From Ecdyonurus torrentis (Eukaryota > Arthropoda > Insecta > Ephemeroptera > Heptageniidae): a stretch of 64,000 bases of DNA. Where the stretch lies: NCBI GenBank assembly GCA_949318235.1, contig OX439133.1:21196447-21260446 (forward strand), read 5' to 3'. How positions within the stretch are numbered: the first letter of the stretch is position 1; each line of letters begins with the position of its first letter. The position numbers and the translations under genes are program-made. Positions 52,290 through 63,384 of the stretch are shown here, piece by piece. A model generated the notes under the pieces. It did not search any database. It was not told where the DNA came from and saw only the letters and a list, made by a program, of their open reading frames with translations.

Positions 52290-53200
52290 GTAAAAATAAA
52301 AATAAAATAAAAAATAAATAATAGCCTTTACTCTTTATTGTTTAAACAACAAATTAGCAGCAGATGAAATATACATAATAAATTATTAAAAATTGAACAA
52401 AAGGCGCAGTCAGGACAATGAGTCCTATCAACTGAACCGGAAATAAGTGACGACACTGTATGGAATAATAAAAATAACCAATTATAATTAACATATTATT
52501 TTGTGTCCACTTATAACATTATGTTTTAATAAGAAAAGATAAGTACAATAATATATGAGCTAGTTACTAGCATAATCTTTTAGAAATAGATTTTTTAAAC
52601 ATTGAGATTGTAGACATACAACATACATCATCAGGTAATTTATTCAATAGCTTAGCTCCTAATAAGGAGAAACAATCTGTTTTAATATTAGGTATTTGTA
52701 AATAATATTTATGAGATCTAGTATTGCGAGAGTGAACTGAACTCATGAGTGTAAACATATTTTTTAAATACTGAGGCTGATCACAATGAATTATTTTATA
52801 CATTTGACATAAAATATGATATTCTCGACGCTCAGTGATTCTAGGCCATGATAATTTGGTGTAAAATTCAGACACATGATCAAATTTGCGTAAATCATAA
52901 ATATATCTTATACATGCATTTACAAGTTTTTCTAAGCTATATTCAACTTGAGAAGTAGCATCACAATACACAATATCACAATAATCAATAATTGGCAGAA
53001 CAAGAGTTTGAATTAATTTAACCCGCGTATCAATAGGAGTATCTCTCCTAAACTTGTATAAACTATTTAACGCAGCATATACTTTTTGACTAGTAAAAGC
53101 AGCTTGTTGTTTCCAAGAAAGCGTACCATCAATCATTAATCCAAGATTTTTAACACAAGAGAAATACTCCACTAAATAATTTAATAACAATTTAATAAAA
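52290..53200 (-). mobile_element. 5'-truncated non-LTR retrotransposon
   Basis: An insertion defined by comparison with the uninterrupted paralogue at 15,640-15,670. It holds the end of a reverse-transcriptase protein (52,567-53,190), then a short 3' UTR with CAATAAAG (near 52,333) and an AT-rich tail (52,290-52,325). 5' truncation and an A/T-rich 3' tail are usual for LINE insertions. Probably the CR1/Jockey/L2 group; clade not resolved. Confidence 0.75.
52567..53190 (-). pseudogene. C-terminal remnant of a LINE reverse transcriptase (ORF2)
   Basis: About 200 residues, open throughout. It starts within the thumb/connection region: VKNLGLMIDGTLSWKQ, then a helical stretch with LVLPIIDYCDIVY and LEKLVNACIRYIYDLRKFDHV, and ITERREYHILCQMYKII. 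This order matches the region after the catalytic YxDD motif in Jockey/CR1-like elements. The endonuclease and the catalytic RT motifs are missing, so the copy is dead on arrival although its remaining frame is intact. The first few residues (MLLNYLVEY) may be target-derived. Confidence 0.8.
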
Positions 53201-54499
53201 CAACAATTTTAAACAACAAATGTACAAGTAAAAGTATTAATAACTAACAATTTATAAAACATAACATTAATAATGTAAAAATATAATAAAATATTGTTCA
53301 ACATAATAAAAATGGTATTGTAAATAAAATACATATTAAAATAACAATATGTAATCATAAATTAAAATAAATATGGAATTTAAACAATAATAGTATTCTG
53401 AGAAAAAAGCCCAGTAAATTATGGCGGATTATCTTTATGAAGGCAATCAGCTACTGCGGGATTTGACTGAAAAGTTGTGAAGAAAGAAAATTCTCATATA
53501 TCACTTATAGGATGTTTGCATTCATGTTACGACGCCATGTTGGATCACTTATAGGATGTTTGCATTAACATATAAATATTCGCCATATTGGAATACCGGT
53601 GAATAGAATGCATGGCAAGGTTTTAATAAATACAAATAAGTTTATGTGAAATAACATGTGAAGTGTTGTATGAAGAGTAGATGGGAATAATGTGATATTA
53701 AAAACATCTTTTTATTATCATTTATCGTTAAATCATCTATTATGATCAAAAAAATATAAATTAACTTCATTATTAATCATGAAAAAGTTTATCCTCGGCT
53801 TTTAATTATTGTTCAACTGTTTCTCAATTCTCAATAACACTATTTTTCTAGTTATACATTGTAATATTGTATAATTTTCACAAACTATTTAATGTTATGG
53901 TTCTTGAGAATAGACCCATTTAAGGTAGTTGTTGATTTACGTTGTTATCTCAAGAAGATTGTCAACTTTTATTTATTTATAATATAATTACCAAAAAGTA
54001 TTAAATAAAAATAAAATATTTTATTAGTAAGAAGAATTAATTAATTAAAAAATAACTTTAAAAAATTTATAAAATTATAAATATTAATAATAAAAATATA
54101 TTTAGCAGTTTAAAAATATTATTTAATATTGAATAACATGAAATATGATATTTTAGGTAATAACAGATAAAAAAAAATAATAAAAAATTAAATACCAAAC
54201 TTAGTACTTCCAATCTCGTACTGATTGTGAGAAAAAACTTTTAAGTAAATTATTGATATTTATATTTAAGTAGGAAAATAAACTACTACGGGATTTGACT
54301 AAAATATTTTAATGTAAGAAATTCTGAAATTTCGCACAGTGGATAAGGTATCTTAATAACAATAATAAATAAGAAAGTGGGGTCACTATAATATGCTATA
54401 TTTAAAATTTTGATATTATTGAAGATTTAGTCCCATAAGAGCTCATGTTGGATCTTTTATTATAGGGTATTTGCATTTATGTTACGACGCCATGTTGGA

Positions 54500-54850
54500 T
54501 CATTTATAGTTTTCATACATGGTATGAATCATGACGTCATATTTAATACGCTTGGGCCCCATACTGCAATGGAGTAATGAATAACATTGCTCAACATAGG
54601 ACAAACTTCATTTTTAGTTATTTTCTATGAGAAATTGGTTTTTATTATTTTTTTACTTTTTTTTTTTGACATAAGTGAGATTCTAATAAAACCTATTAAC
54701 AGCATCACAGCATCGATGCTCTCAAAAATATTACTTAGAATTTTCCAAATTTTTAAACTCGCAAAAGTATTTTTTTCTTATGCAACGCTAAGTTATTTAG
54801 TGATCCAACATGGCGTTGACTTTATCATGAATGCATACACGCTATATAGA
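54500..54850 (+). repeat. R1 dispersed repeat copy
   Basis: Shows the R1 landmarks GGAGTAATGAATAACATTGC and AACATGGCGTTGACTTTATC in order; closest to the copy at 4620-4935. Confidence 0.6.
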
Positions 54851-55248
54851 AATCTAACTAAGATATCGGTAAACATTTTAATAATTATAAAATATTACGC
54901 ATTAATCTGCGATTCTTCATTCAAAAAAAAAAAAAAAAATCTTCCTTAATCATTACATTTAAACTTACTATATTAATATTTTAATTACTGTTGCGCTCTC
55001 ACTAACACTTATTTCAACTCACCAAATTGTACTTTATTTTTAACAAAGCAAACACTATAATTTCCAAATGAAATTTAATAATTATAAAAAAAAAGTCTTT
55101 TTTTTTTTCGGAAAAAAGTTTTAATATTATTTTAAATTTATAAAAAGTTTCTAATTTGACTTAAATTTGCCGCTAAAATTTGAATTTCCACATTTGCAAG
55201 TAATCCAATGTCTCTCTCATTTCTTCCAACTCCCTGTGCTAGCGCGTA
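54851..55248. other. AT-rich non-coding stretch
   Basis: No gene; poly-A run near 54,924 and poly-T near 55,100. Confidence 0.4.
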
Positions 55249-55510
55249 GTCCAATAGTAGAGAACTTTAACAGATAAGCGACATCCCCATGTTTTAGGCA
55301 GACTGCAAAACTCAAGATTTTTGACTTGGCAACAATGCGTTTTGAAGCACCAATCAGAGGCCAGAAGTGGCCAAAACATCGCGCCAATGAGAGAACGCGC
55401 TATAATAATTCCGTCTGCAGCGTTGCCAAGTTTAAAAAAATGAGTGTTGCTGGTCTGCCTAAATTTTTGGAATTTCACTTCTCTATTAAAGTTCTCTATC
55501 CAATGGAAAC
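55249..55510. repeat. Imperfect ~260-bp palindrome rich in CCAAT
   Basis: Arms pair imperfectly: AGAGAACTTTAA against TTAAAGTTCTCT, TTTAGGCAGAC against GTCTGCCTAAA, ACTTGGCAAC against GTTGCCAAGT. CCAAT words occur near the tips and centre. GC content is higher than the surroundings. Probably an old foldback element; a bidirectional promoter is the alternative. Confidence 0.5.
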
Positions 55511-55589
55511 AACGATGCGCCAATAGTTGTGACATCTGGAACTAAAAGCTGCGTAAGCTTAACATTGTAGTTCAGGTGTCGCGTGCGGT

Positions 55590-56115
55590 GGCGCTAGAGT
55601 TGTGTGGACTATACAAGATACTACATACTACATACATGATAGCGACGCGCGGATTTTGGTATCCGGTTTGGGCCGCCGCGAAATATTTGAATTGCTGTGT
55701 AATCAAATGGCACGGCCCAAAACGACACTAGCGGCACCTGTTGGCGAAGCTGTGAAGCTCCTATGCTTCACAATCGGGCCTTTGATCAACATTCTGGAGT
55801 CAAAAGTTCAATTTTCAATTTGTAAGTCCTATTTAAACAAGTGTTAAATTGCTTTAAAATCAAAATGCCCATATCTCCTGAAATATAACCGTTATGATAA
55901 AATGTGCAAGAGCATAACCCACGTTAATTTTATGTTTTACACTTATTTTGATCATTTCATAATGTAAAATGAAGATTTCTTGTTTCTCTATTTGATTGCA
56001 TGCAATTACGTATAATACCATGCTTATTAGTGCATCAATCCTTTTTAAAACCAATGGGTGTCCCTATCTTGTATGTAGTATCTTGGACTATAGTTAAAGT
56101 TCTCTAGTGGACTAG
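55590..56115. other. Moderate-GC segment bracketed by inverted AGATACTACATAC words
   Basis: AGATACTACATAC near 55,616 and its complement GTATGTAGTATCT near 56,071 frame ~450 bases that include a GC-rich patch (55,640-55,790). TTAAAGTTCTCT recurs at 56,091, linking it to the palindrome at 55,249. Frames are short and unrecognised. Could be a small transposable element or unique host DNA. Confidence 0.4.
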
Positions 56116-56742
56116 CAACGTTTTTAAGATAGGTTAATAATACAGAATCTCACCAGCGTGGTTTACACGTATCATCTATCATGAAGATTAAAAAAAAAAA
56201 AAAAAAGAAAAAAAAGAAAAAGACCTTTTATAAATGATATTACATGGTAACTTTTCTTCTTTTAGATTTTAATTCATGGATTGCTATTTTCGTTCTCTTA
56301 AACTTAATTTTGTATCAATAATTGTATTTTAGTCAGGTTTAAATTTCGTTATCATTTTCTTAAATTACTTAAATTTAGTACTTCAGAAAAACAAATAAAC
56401 AAATCAATACAGATAACCAATGTATCATTAAAAATCAATGAGCTAGTTATTATATTAATAAAATAAAAATTTATAATTTTTAAATAATTTATAACAAAAA
56501 GAAAGTAAATAATTTAAAAAATTAATAAATATATTAGTTAAATTTAATATATAAATAATAAATAAATAAATTTAATATTATTATTATAGAAATATAATAA
56601 AATATTGCCCCGTTTTAAAATAATAATAAATAAAAATGTTTCCTTGGTTTTTGAAAGACCATCATCTATAAACCCTTAAAACGAAACGACTTAAATATTT
56701 TTCTTATTGTAGTATTCCTTTTTTTCATAAAATTTTTTATCA
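56116..56742. other. AT-rich non-coding stretch
   Basis: Nothing recognised except a poly-A patch near 56,190-56,220. Confidence 0.45.

Positions 56743-56814
<72 letters not shown>
56743..56814. repeat. (GATA)n microsatellite
   Basis: About 18 uninterrupted GATA units ending exactly at the retrotransposon LTR, so the retrotransposon probably inserted into or beside it. Confidence 0.95.
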
Positions 56815-57468
56815 TGTAGCCTGCGCCATAGTGAATGTTGTTTTCCGAACCCCGAACCCCGCTACTGAGTTACCTTCTTCTCGCTCTCCGGCGCTCCGCC
56901 GCTGTAACCTGCTCTGCCGCCGGACTCGTCCTCGTCGCTCTCGGCCGTCGCTGAATATTCACGCAAAGCGTACAGCTTTGGTGGATGTATTAATGAATAA
57001 TTCTGTGATAACTTATTGATAATCTATACTAAAAGATTGTCAATTATAACTGTTATTGATAATGTTTATTAGCAATATAATGTTATTAATTCTTCTGCAT
57101 TCTTATATGATATTGGAGAACTTTTCAAATCAAAAACTCACATAAGTAACACTATATTTTATTATAAAATCATGAATGTGGATTATAAGTGATAAAATTA
57201 GCGCTATATGCCGAACAATGCATAGAGCGGCGTTATAGCTTGAGGCGCCAGCGCGACACCTCAAGCTCCACACTCAGACTATCTTTCTTCCCGTCGCCTC
57301 ACACGCAACACACGCAATTATGCTATAATGCACTTTTTATGCAGTTAAACTATAAAGAAGTACATCTTGTACTATATGAACGCGAATATGTAAAGAGGAC
57401 TAAATATCAATAATAAAACATTACATTATTTTATTATTAATATTGATATTTAAGACGCGCGGGTTACA
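56815..57468 (-). mobile_element. 3' LTR of the Ty3/gypsy retrotransposon
   Basis: In element orientation it begins TGTAACCCGCGCG at 57,468, right after a purine-rich tract, and ends GGCGCAGGCTACA at 56,815 against (GATA)n. TGTAACC...GGCTACA are short inverted tips of LTR type. About 654 bp, with a GC-rich central block (57,200-57,310) and AT-rich ends. The 5' LTR lies beyond the window, so identity between LTRs cannot be checked here. Confidence 0.75.
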
Positions 57469-57483
57469 TCACCCCCCTTCTCG
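57469..57483 (-). promoter_or_regulatory. Polypurine tract
   Basis: GAGAAGGGGGG followed by TGA immediately upstream of the LTR start on the minus strand: the plus-strand DNA primer site of LTR retroelements. Confidence 0.75.
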
Positions 57484-58256
57484 GAAAATTCTTGCCCCCA
57501 AGAATGATTACTAAGCAGGCGAGTTATTATGCATCTGTGCAATATAAAATGTGGTGTTGTGTTGCATGGAAGCGAAGAAAAGCAAAGTCTGACATGACAT
57601 AATACATACATTTTAAAAATATATGAGAATTTACTCGTAAGCAAAATTATAGGAAAGTAACATCCGTTTATGTAGCTTATTTAGCATATGACAATTTACT
57701 GAGAATTTTTTCTTTTCTTACTTTTTATAATGTAGAACTTTTTATACATGAGAAATTCAGTAAATAAAATTAAAACGAATTTTATAATTATTGCTATTTT
57801 TAGGTAAAATTATTATTCAAAACTAATATTGTTATGAATTATTTTTAAATCATAATCATTGAATATTATTATTGATATAACATAACAGAATAAAATTTTT
57901 ATTATATAAGTAATACATAATATTGCATATTACGCATTTTTCTATATTATTTCTTGTTATTACGTTTATTTTTACTTTTAAAATTACGGTAAAATATAGA
58001 TATATATGAATTATATTTAAAAATTACAATTTGTCTTAAAATGTTTTATAGTTGAATACAAAAATAGATTTAAAAATAGGTTTTTAACATTATAATATTA
58101 AAAATTTTTTTATTTTTTTTTTTTTATACTTATAAATTTGTTAATTTTCCTTGGTTTTATTAATTTTTAGCAAATTGCAGGATAAACTAGAAATATTGAA
58201 TGAATATTATATATTTATTATCAGATTTAAAACTTTTTTTTTTATTTATTTTATTG

Positions 58257-58296
<40 letters not shown>

Positions 58297-59406
58297 GATA
58301 TTATTGATTAGCAATAATGCAATAATATGCTTAGCATGATAATTTTCATTCAGTGTTTCAACATATGACATAACATTAAATTGAATTTTATTTAGCGAAT
58401 AAAATTTGTTGTATATAAGAAAATAAAATATTGCACTTATATGGTTTATGTGTTAAGTTTTTCATAAATTTTTATGATTTTACATTTAGTAATATTACAT
58501 AAATAGAAATTATTGTAAATTTTTCGTTTAATAATTGATATTTCATGCAAATTAAACTTTACTTCGTGCATTTTTTTTATTGCAATTATTATTTAGATTT
58601 AAATAGTTAATTATTTTTTACATTCAATTTTTTGCATATATCTTGATGTTTTTAGAAAATTATGTATATTTTTTTATGAGATTTAAAACTATTATTATTT
58701 AAGTAATTATTTTTATTAGATATTATTATTTTACTGATACTTAACTTTTTAGTTATTATAATATATAATTTTAAGCATATGAAATTTGAAAACAAAATGA
58801 CACATTTTTATTTATATATATTTTTAAACATTAGTTTTAAAGTTATTGTTAATTATGGATAAACTTAATTTTTTTTTTACTATAATATTATTGTAAATAT
58901 TATTTTTACACTTTGCATTTTTTCAGTGTAAAATTTTTTTTTTTTTTTTTTACGTGTAATTAAATTATTGCAGTTTTTAGTTAAAATATGATATTTAAAA
59001 TATGGTATTTAAAAATACAAGTTATTTTGATAGATTATTTATACTAACTTTTACTTATTGAAACTTTAAATATTACTTTTTTTTTTTTTTTATAGTTTTA
59101 ACGCAAATTAAATGTTTAATTTTAAATTCAAGTATTGTGTTAATGTTTTATATAATTTTTAGTTTTTATATATAGTTTATATGATGATAATTATTACTAT
59201 TTTTTATTTTGATATTTATAATTTGTAAGTAATTATACTTTTTACGGTATATAATATTTTTTAATATTTTATTTCTAACTGATGATTTAGTTAATATTTT
59301 AGTTATCTTTTGCAATAAAAGTTATTTTCTATAGAAAAATGATAACTTTTAGTTTGAAATTATATAATTAATTGTGTTTTGATTTTCAAGTCTGTAAATC
59401 ACGAAA
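57484..59406 (-). other. 1.9 kb non-coding 3' region of the retrotransposon
   Basis: Between the pol stop and the polypurine tract. Extremely AT-rich, with (ATT)n at 58,261-58,295 and many T runs. No env-like or other frame on either strand. The length is unusual if it belongs wholly to the element; an internal AT-rich insertion is possible but I see no clear edges. Confidence 0.6.
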
Positions 59407-62400
59407 TTACATGAATTTACTATAGAAACCTTGCACTGTCCTTCCTCGTGTGGCTCTCACACCGGGTCTTAGGGGTAGTTCTTCCTCACTCACAACACTG
59501 TTATTGTCATTTTCCTCGTGCTCGGACTCATCCGAACGTGGGGTGTCACGTGTCACTCGTTGACGTGGGGTATCTTGCTTGCTTGTCGAGGGTTGTGGGT
59601 TGTTTCTTGTATCATCGTGCGGTTCATCTGATGCTGGAACCTGTGAACAAGAGACAGACACGGCAGTAGTGGCTCTTTTTTTAAACAACTTCAACCTATT
59701 ATTATGCACGACTACTAATCTATTTGGCAGTTGTATTTCTGAGTTTACAGGTGACAAAATTCTTGTTATAGGAAACGGTCCTTTGAATTTAGCAGCGAGT
59801 TTTGGAGATTCTCCTTTCTTCACTGAGTCGTCGTGCAGCCATACCATGTCATCAACTTTAAAAGTTACCTCTCTACTTTTTTTATTATGAGCTTTAGCAT
59901 ATTTCATGAAAGATTTATGATTATTTTCATAAACTTCTTGACATATTAATTTTAGTTTTTCAGCTAGATTTTGAACATCTTCATTGTTAATTTCAGGCAG
60001 TTCATCTTGAATTAAACTAAATGGAGTACGCATTTTCTTACCATAGACAACTTCATATGGCGAATATTTGTTTAAACTATGATGCGGTTTTGTATTATGT
60101 ACACAAACAACATATTGCAAAAATTCAGGCCACTTCTTTTGATGTTTATTTACATAATGTGATAGCATTTTTTTAATGTCTTTATGCACAACTTCCGTTT
60201 TTCCATTAGAAGCTGGGTGTTTAGGGGTGGTTCTGAGTTTTGTAATATCAAGTAATTTACACATTTCAGAGAATAATTCACTTTCAAACTGTCTGCCTAA
60301 GTCTGAATAAAGATATTTAGGACAATTATATACAAGAGCAAAATGTTTCACGAAATTACGTGCTACAGTTTGTGCAGTTTGGTCTGGCATGGGTATCATG
60401 ACAAGAAAACGACTGAAAAAATCAACAATTGTTAGAATATATTGAAATTCACTAGTAGCTGGTAGTTGAGTAATATCGATACCTACAAATTCAAATGCTT
60501 CACAAGGTTGTGGCATTTCTATGAGTTTCATTTTTGTTTTGTCAGTTTCACGACGTGCTGCGCATGATGGACATGTCATACAATAAAAATCTACGTCTCT
60601 TCTTCTATTGGGCCAATAATATTGAGATGCTATTTTCTTGTGTGTAACTTGTTTACCACAGTGTGCAGATAAAATTGAGTCATGTTCTTGCTGTAATACT
60701 ATGTTACGCAATGATTTTGGAAGTACAGCTCTGGGACCATTACCTGACTGGTAAAATAATATGCCATCATGTTTGAAAAAATTTGGTTTTTTACTTAACA
60801 TTTTACATTCTGGATCACGTTGTTGATGACTTTGCAATTCATCCAAATCAAATACTTTTACTACATTTACAAATCTACTTAATGAATCGGCATTACCATG
60901 TGATAATCCTGCACGATGTACTACACTGAAAGAATAATCTGAAATTTCAAGTGCCATACGTAATAATTTACTGTTTGGATTTTTCATAGTTAATAGATAT
61001 TTTAATGCAGCGTTATCTACGACTACTGTAAAATGTGGTTGTCCATACAAATAATATTTGAAGTGTTTTAAACTCCAGCAAAAACCTATCATTTCACGAA
61101 TTGCAGCTGATTCAGCTTGTTCTCTAGGAGCAAGTTTGCGGGATGCATAAGCACAAGGATGATAAATTCCATCTTCACCTAGCTGTTCTAGGACTGCGCC
61201 GCTGGCCCAGCCACTCGTATCAACACAAAGTCGAAATTCTTTTCTAGGATCTGGTATAGCTAGTACAGGTGATGACGTCATAATCTTTTTAATTTTTAAA
61301 AATGCATCTATGCATTCTTGAGTGAAATTTACTTTTTTCTTCAAATTATTTTTATGATTTTTTAATAAATCTGATATTGGTCTATTTATTTCAGCATAAT
61401 TTTTAATTAATATTCTATAATAACCTGAAAGTCCATTCCAAGCCATTACATCACGAATATCGTGTGGTATTTGGAAATCTTTAATTTTTTGTACAAGTCT
61501 AGGATCTGCTGATATTGTGTTATTTTCTATTGTGTAGCCTAGGAAAATAATTTTTTGCACTGCAAATTGACATTTTTTCAAGTTTACTGTGACGTTGCCA
61601 TATTGTAGTCGTTCTAAAACTTGACGAGTTCTAGCAATATTTTCTTCTATTGTATTAGAAAATACACATAGATCATCTATGTAACATAATACTATTAGAG
61701 GCGATAGATTATGAAGTAATCCATCTAAAAATCGCTGCATACTAGCTGAAGCATTTTTTAAACCTTGCGGCATAAAATTGTACTCGTATGTACCTGCATA
61801 TTTACCTGAAGGTACAGTAAAAGCAGTGTATTTTTTACTATTTTCAGCAAGTGGTATATTGTAAAATGAGTCTTTTAAATCTAGAGTTGTAAAGTATTTA
61901 CATTTTGATAGATTAGATAATGAATCTTGAATATTTAAGAATGCATAGGGCTCAGCTTCAGTTAAAGTATTGATTTTTCTCAGGTCCAAAGTTACTCTAT
62001 ATTGAATAGTACCATCAGGTGTTTTCTTCCTGACTAAAACTATGCCACTATTATATGGACTAGTTGATTTTCTTATAGTTCTTGAATCTAGTTGAGCGCC
62101 TAGAGAAATATCGGCATAATCTTGCAGGGCCATACTTATTTTATATGGTTTTGTTCTAACTATCTTATCTTCAGTTAAACGAATATTATGTTCTACTAGA
62201 TGAGTACCTTCTCTAATTTTCTTTTCTATGAATATATCACGAAAATCATCTAATATCATAGCTTTAAATTCTTCTCTAAATTTAGGTGGTAAATGTTGTA
62301 ATTTTTCATTTAATATTTCTTCATTAATTTCTAACTCTTCTTCGTAGTCTACATTTTCTGAGTGTATGTTATGAACGTGTCGAGTTGCATTCTCCGTATT

Positions 62401-63384
62401 GCTCTCGGCCGTGAGACAATCCGCACTCATAATATCATTTTGAGTTACTGCGATTATACGAGCAATAAGCGTACCTTTGATTATTGTTATATCAGAAGTA
62501 TTGAAATTAGAAATTTGCACGGGCACAAAATATTTGCATTGTATGCAATTTTTTGTACAATGATGTGAATTACATTCTTGTTTAATTAATTGTGATATAG
62601 TACGTGCAATATAAATTCTTTTTTCATCGAGAGGCTGATTAACTTCAAGTGGCTCTACGACAAAGAAATTATTTCTAAATTCTAATGCTTGTTTATGAGA
62701 AACTTGAAAGAAATTTATTTTTGCGTTCCCTGGAGAAATTTTAAGGGGTGCTGTAGTTTTAAGTGGAGTATACCGAGGTGGAGTAGGCAATTGGCGTCCC
62801 AAATGCTTAACCTCAGCATAATTTGAATCATCGGTGTAACTTGATACTAATGGAAATGTGTGTCCATGTAGTGTAATCTCATTTTTACCGATGTTAATCA
62901 CGCCCCTGTATTTACGCAAAAAATCAATTCCTAACAAACCATCATAATTGTAACACTCATGCTTAACAACGTGCATCTCAATTTTATAATTATTATGGTC
63001 AATGTTCATCTTCACGTTCTTGCAGCCATATGAATTTACTTTTTGGTTCCCCAAACCAAATATTTGAAATTTATTTTTCATTAAGTTACTAGTATCTATA
63101 GTATTCCATATTACAGAAGTTTCAGCTGCTGTATCGATTAAAAATCGCATATTATTATTATTTATTTTACATTCTAAAATTAAATTGTATTGATTATTTA
63201 CATTATATACGTTTTTATTACTAATTGGAACAAATTTTTGTTCTAATTTAGGGGTTGGCGCAACCCATGGCCGTGTGGGGCGCCCTGGAGAAAATTTGGC
63301 TCCACGTCTTGCAAGCAAGAGAATTCTTGTTGCGAATCGCTCGGATTTAATGAATGAGAAATTTCTTGTTGCGAATTTTCGCAA
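59407..63384 (-). CDS. Ty3/gypsy Pol polyprotein (protease, RT, RNase H, integrase)
   Basis: Single intact frame of ~1,300 codons. It copies the element's RNA into DNA and inserts it. Numbering from 63,384: retropepsin-like protease with LIDTAAETS (D84); reverse transcriptase 430-650 with LDLKDSFYNIPL and YIDD (568-571); RNase H with D722, E764 and D790; integrase zinc-binding HHCC (H908, C938, C941) and catalytic D970, D1028 and E1064. The tail is basic then acidic and I see no chromodomain. No AUG opens this frame: translation probably enters by -1 frameshift from gag at 63,291-63,297, so residues before about 30 are not expected in the product. The order PR-RT-RH-IN is Ty3/gypsy. No stops or missing catalytic residues were seen. 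Confidence 0.93.
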   Translation of the reverse strand: MRKFATRNFSFIKSERFATRILLLARRGAKFSPGRPTRPWVAPTPKLEQKFVPISNKNVYNVNNQYNLILECKINNNNMRFLIDTAAETSVIWNTIDTSNLMKNKFQIFGLGNQKVNSYGCKNVKMNIDHNNYKIEMHVVKHECYNYDGLLGIDFLRKYRGVINIGKNEITLHGHTFPLVSSYTDDSNYAEVKHLGRQLPTPPRYTPLKTTAPLKISPGNAKINFFQVSHKQALEFRNNFFVVEPLEVNQPLDEKRIYIARTISQLIKQECNSHHCTKNCIQCKYFVPVQISNFNTSDITIIKGTLIARIIAVTQNDIMSADCLTAESNTENATRHVHNIHSENVDYEEELEINEEILNEKLQHLPPKFREEFKAMILDDFRDIFIEKKIREGTHLVEHNIRLTEDKIVRTKPYKISMALQDYADISLGAQLDSRTIRKSTSPYNSGIVLVRKKTPDGTIQYRVTLDLRKINTLTEAEPYAFLNIQDSLSNLSKCKYFTTLDLKDSFYNIPLAENSKKYTAFTVPSGKYAGTYEYNFMPQGLKNASASMQRFLDGLLHNLSPLIVLCYIDDLCVFSNTIEENIARTRQVLERLQYGNVTVNLKKCQFAVQKIIFLGYTIENNTISADPRLVQKIKDFQIPHDIRDVMAWNGLSGYYRILIKNYAEINRPISDLLKNHKNNLKKKVNFTQECIDAFLKIKKIMTSSPVLAIPDPRKEFRLCVDTSGWASGAVLEQLGEDGIYHPCAYASRKLAPREQAESAAIREMIGFCWSLKHFKYYLYGQPHFTVVVDNAALKYLLTMKNPNSKLLRMALEISDYSFSVVHRAGLSHGNADSLSRFVNVVKVFDLDELQSHQQRDPECKMLSKKPNFFKHDGILFYQSGNGPRAVLPKSLRNIVLQQEHDSILSAHCGKQVTHKKIASQYYWPNRRRDVDFYCMTCPSCAARRETDKTKMKLIEMPQPCEAFEFVGIDITQLPATSEFQYILTIVDFFSRFLVMIPMPDQTAQTVARNFVKHFALVYNCPKYLYSDLGRQFESELFSEMCKLLDITKLRTTPKHPASNGKTEVVHKDIKKMLSHYVNKHQKKWPEFLQYVVCVHNTKPHHSLNKYSPYEVVYGKKMRTPFSLIQDELPEINNEDVQNLAEKLKLICQEVYENNHKSFMKYAKAHNKKSREVTFKVDDMVWLHDDSVKKGESPKLAAKFKGPFPITRILSPVNSEIQLPNRLVVVHNNRLKLFKKRATTAVSVSCSQVPASDEPHDDTRNNPQPSTSKQDTPRQRVTRDTPRSDESEHEENDNNSVVSEEELPLRPGVRATRGRTVQGFYSKFM

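Larger units (their letters stand above)
51950..54510 (+). repeat. Compound repeat unit K, copy 3, split by a non-LTR element
   Basis: Same order as 15,303-16,970 and very similar to it, but interrupted at about 52,290-53,200 by a retrotransposon fragment. K copies 2 and 3 flank the giant element in direct orientation. Confidence 0.65.

Noticed and set aside
55602..55847. 81-codon plus-strand frame in the GC patch
   Set aside because: No recognisable domain, no splice or promoter support, and it crosses an inverted-repeat boundary; chance frames are expected where stops are rarer.
57469..57473. LTR starting two or three bases earlier at TGATGTAACC
   Set aside because: TGTAACC pairs better with the other tip GGCTACA and leaves a TGA after the purine tract; the choice shifts the boundary by only three bases.
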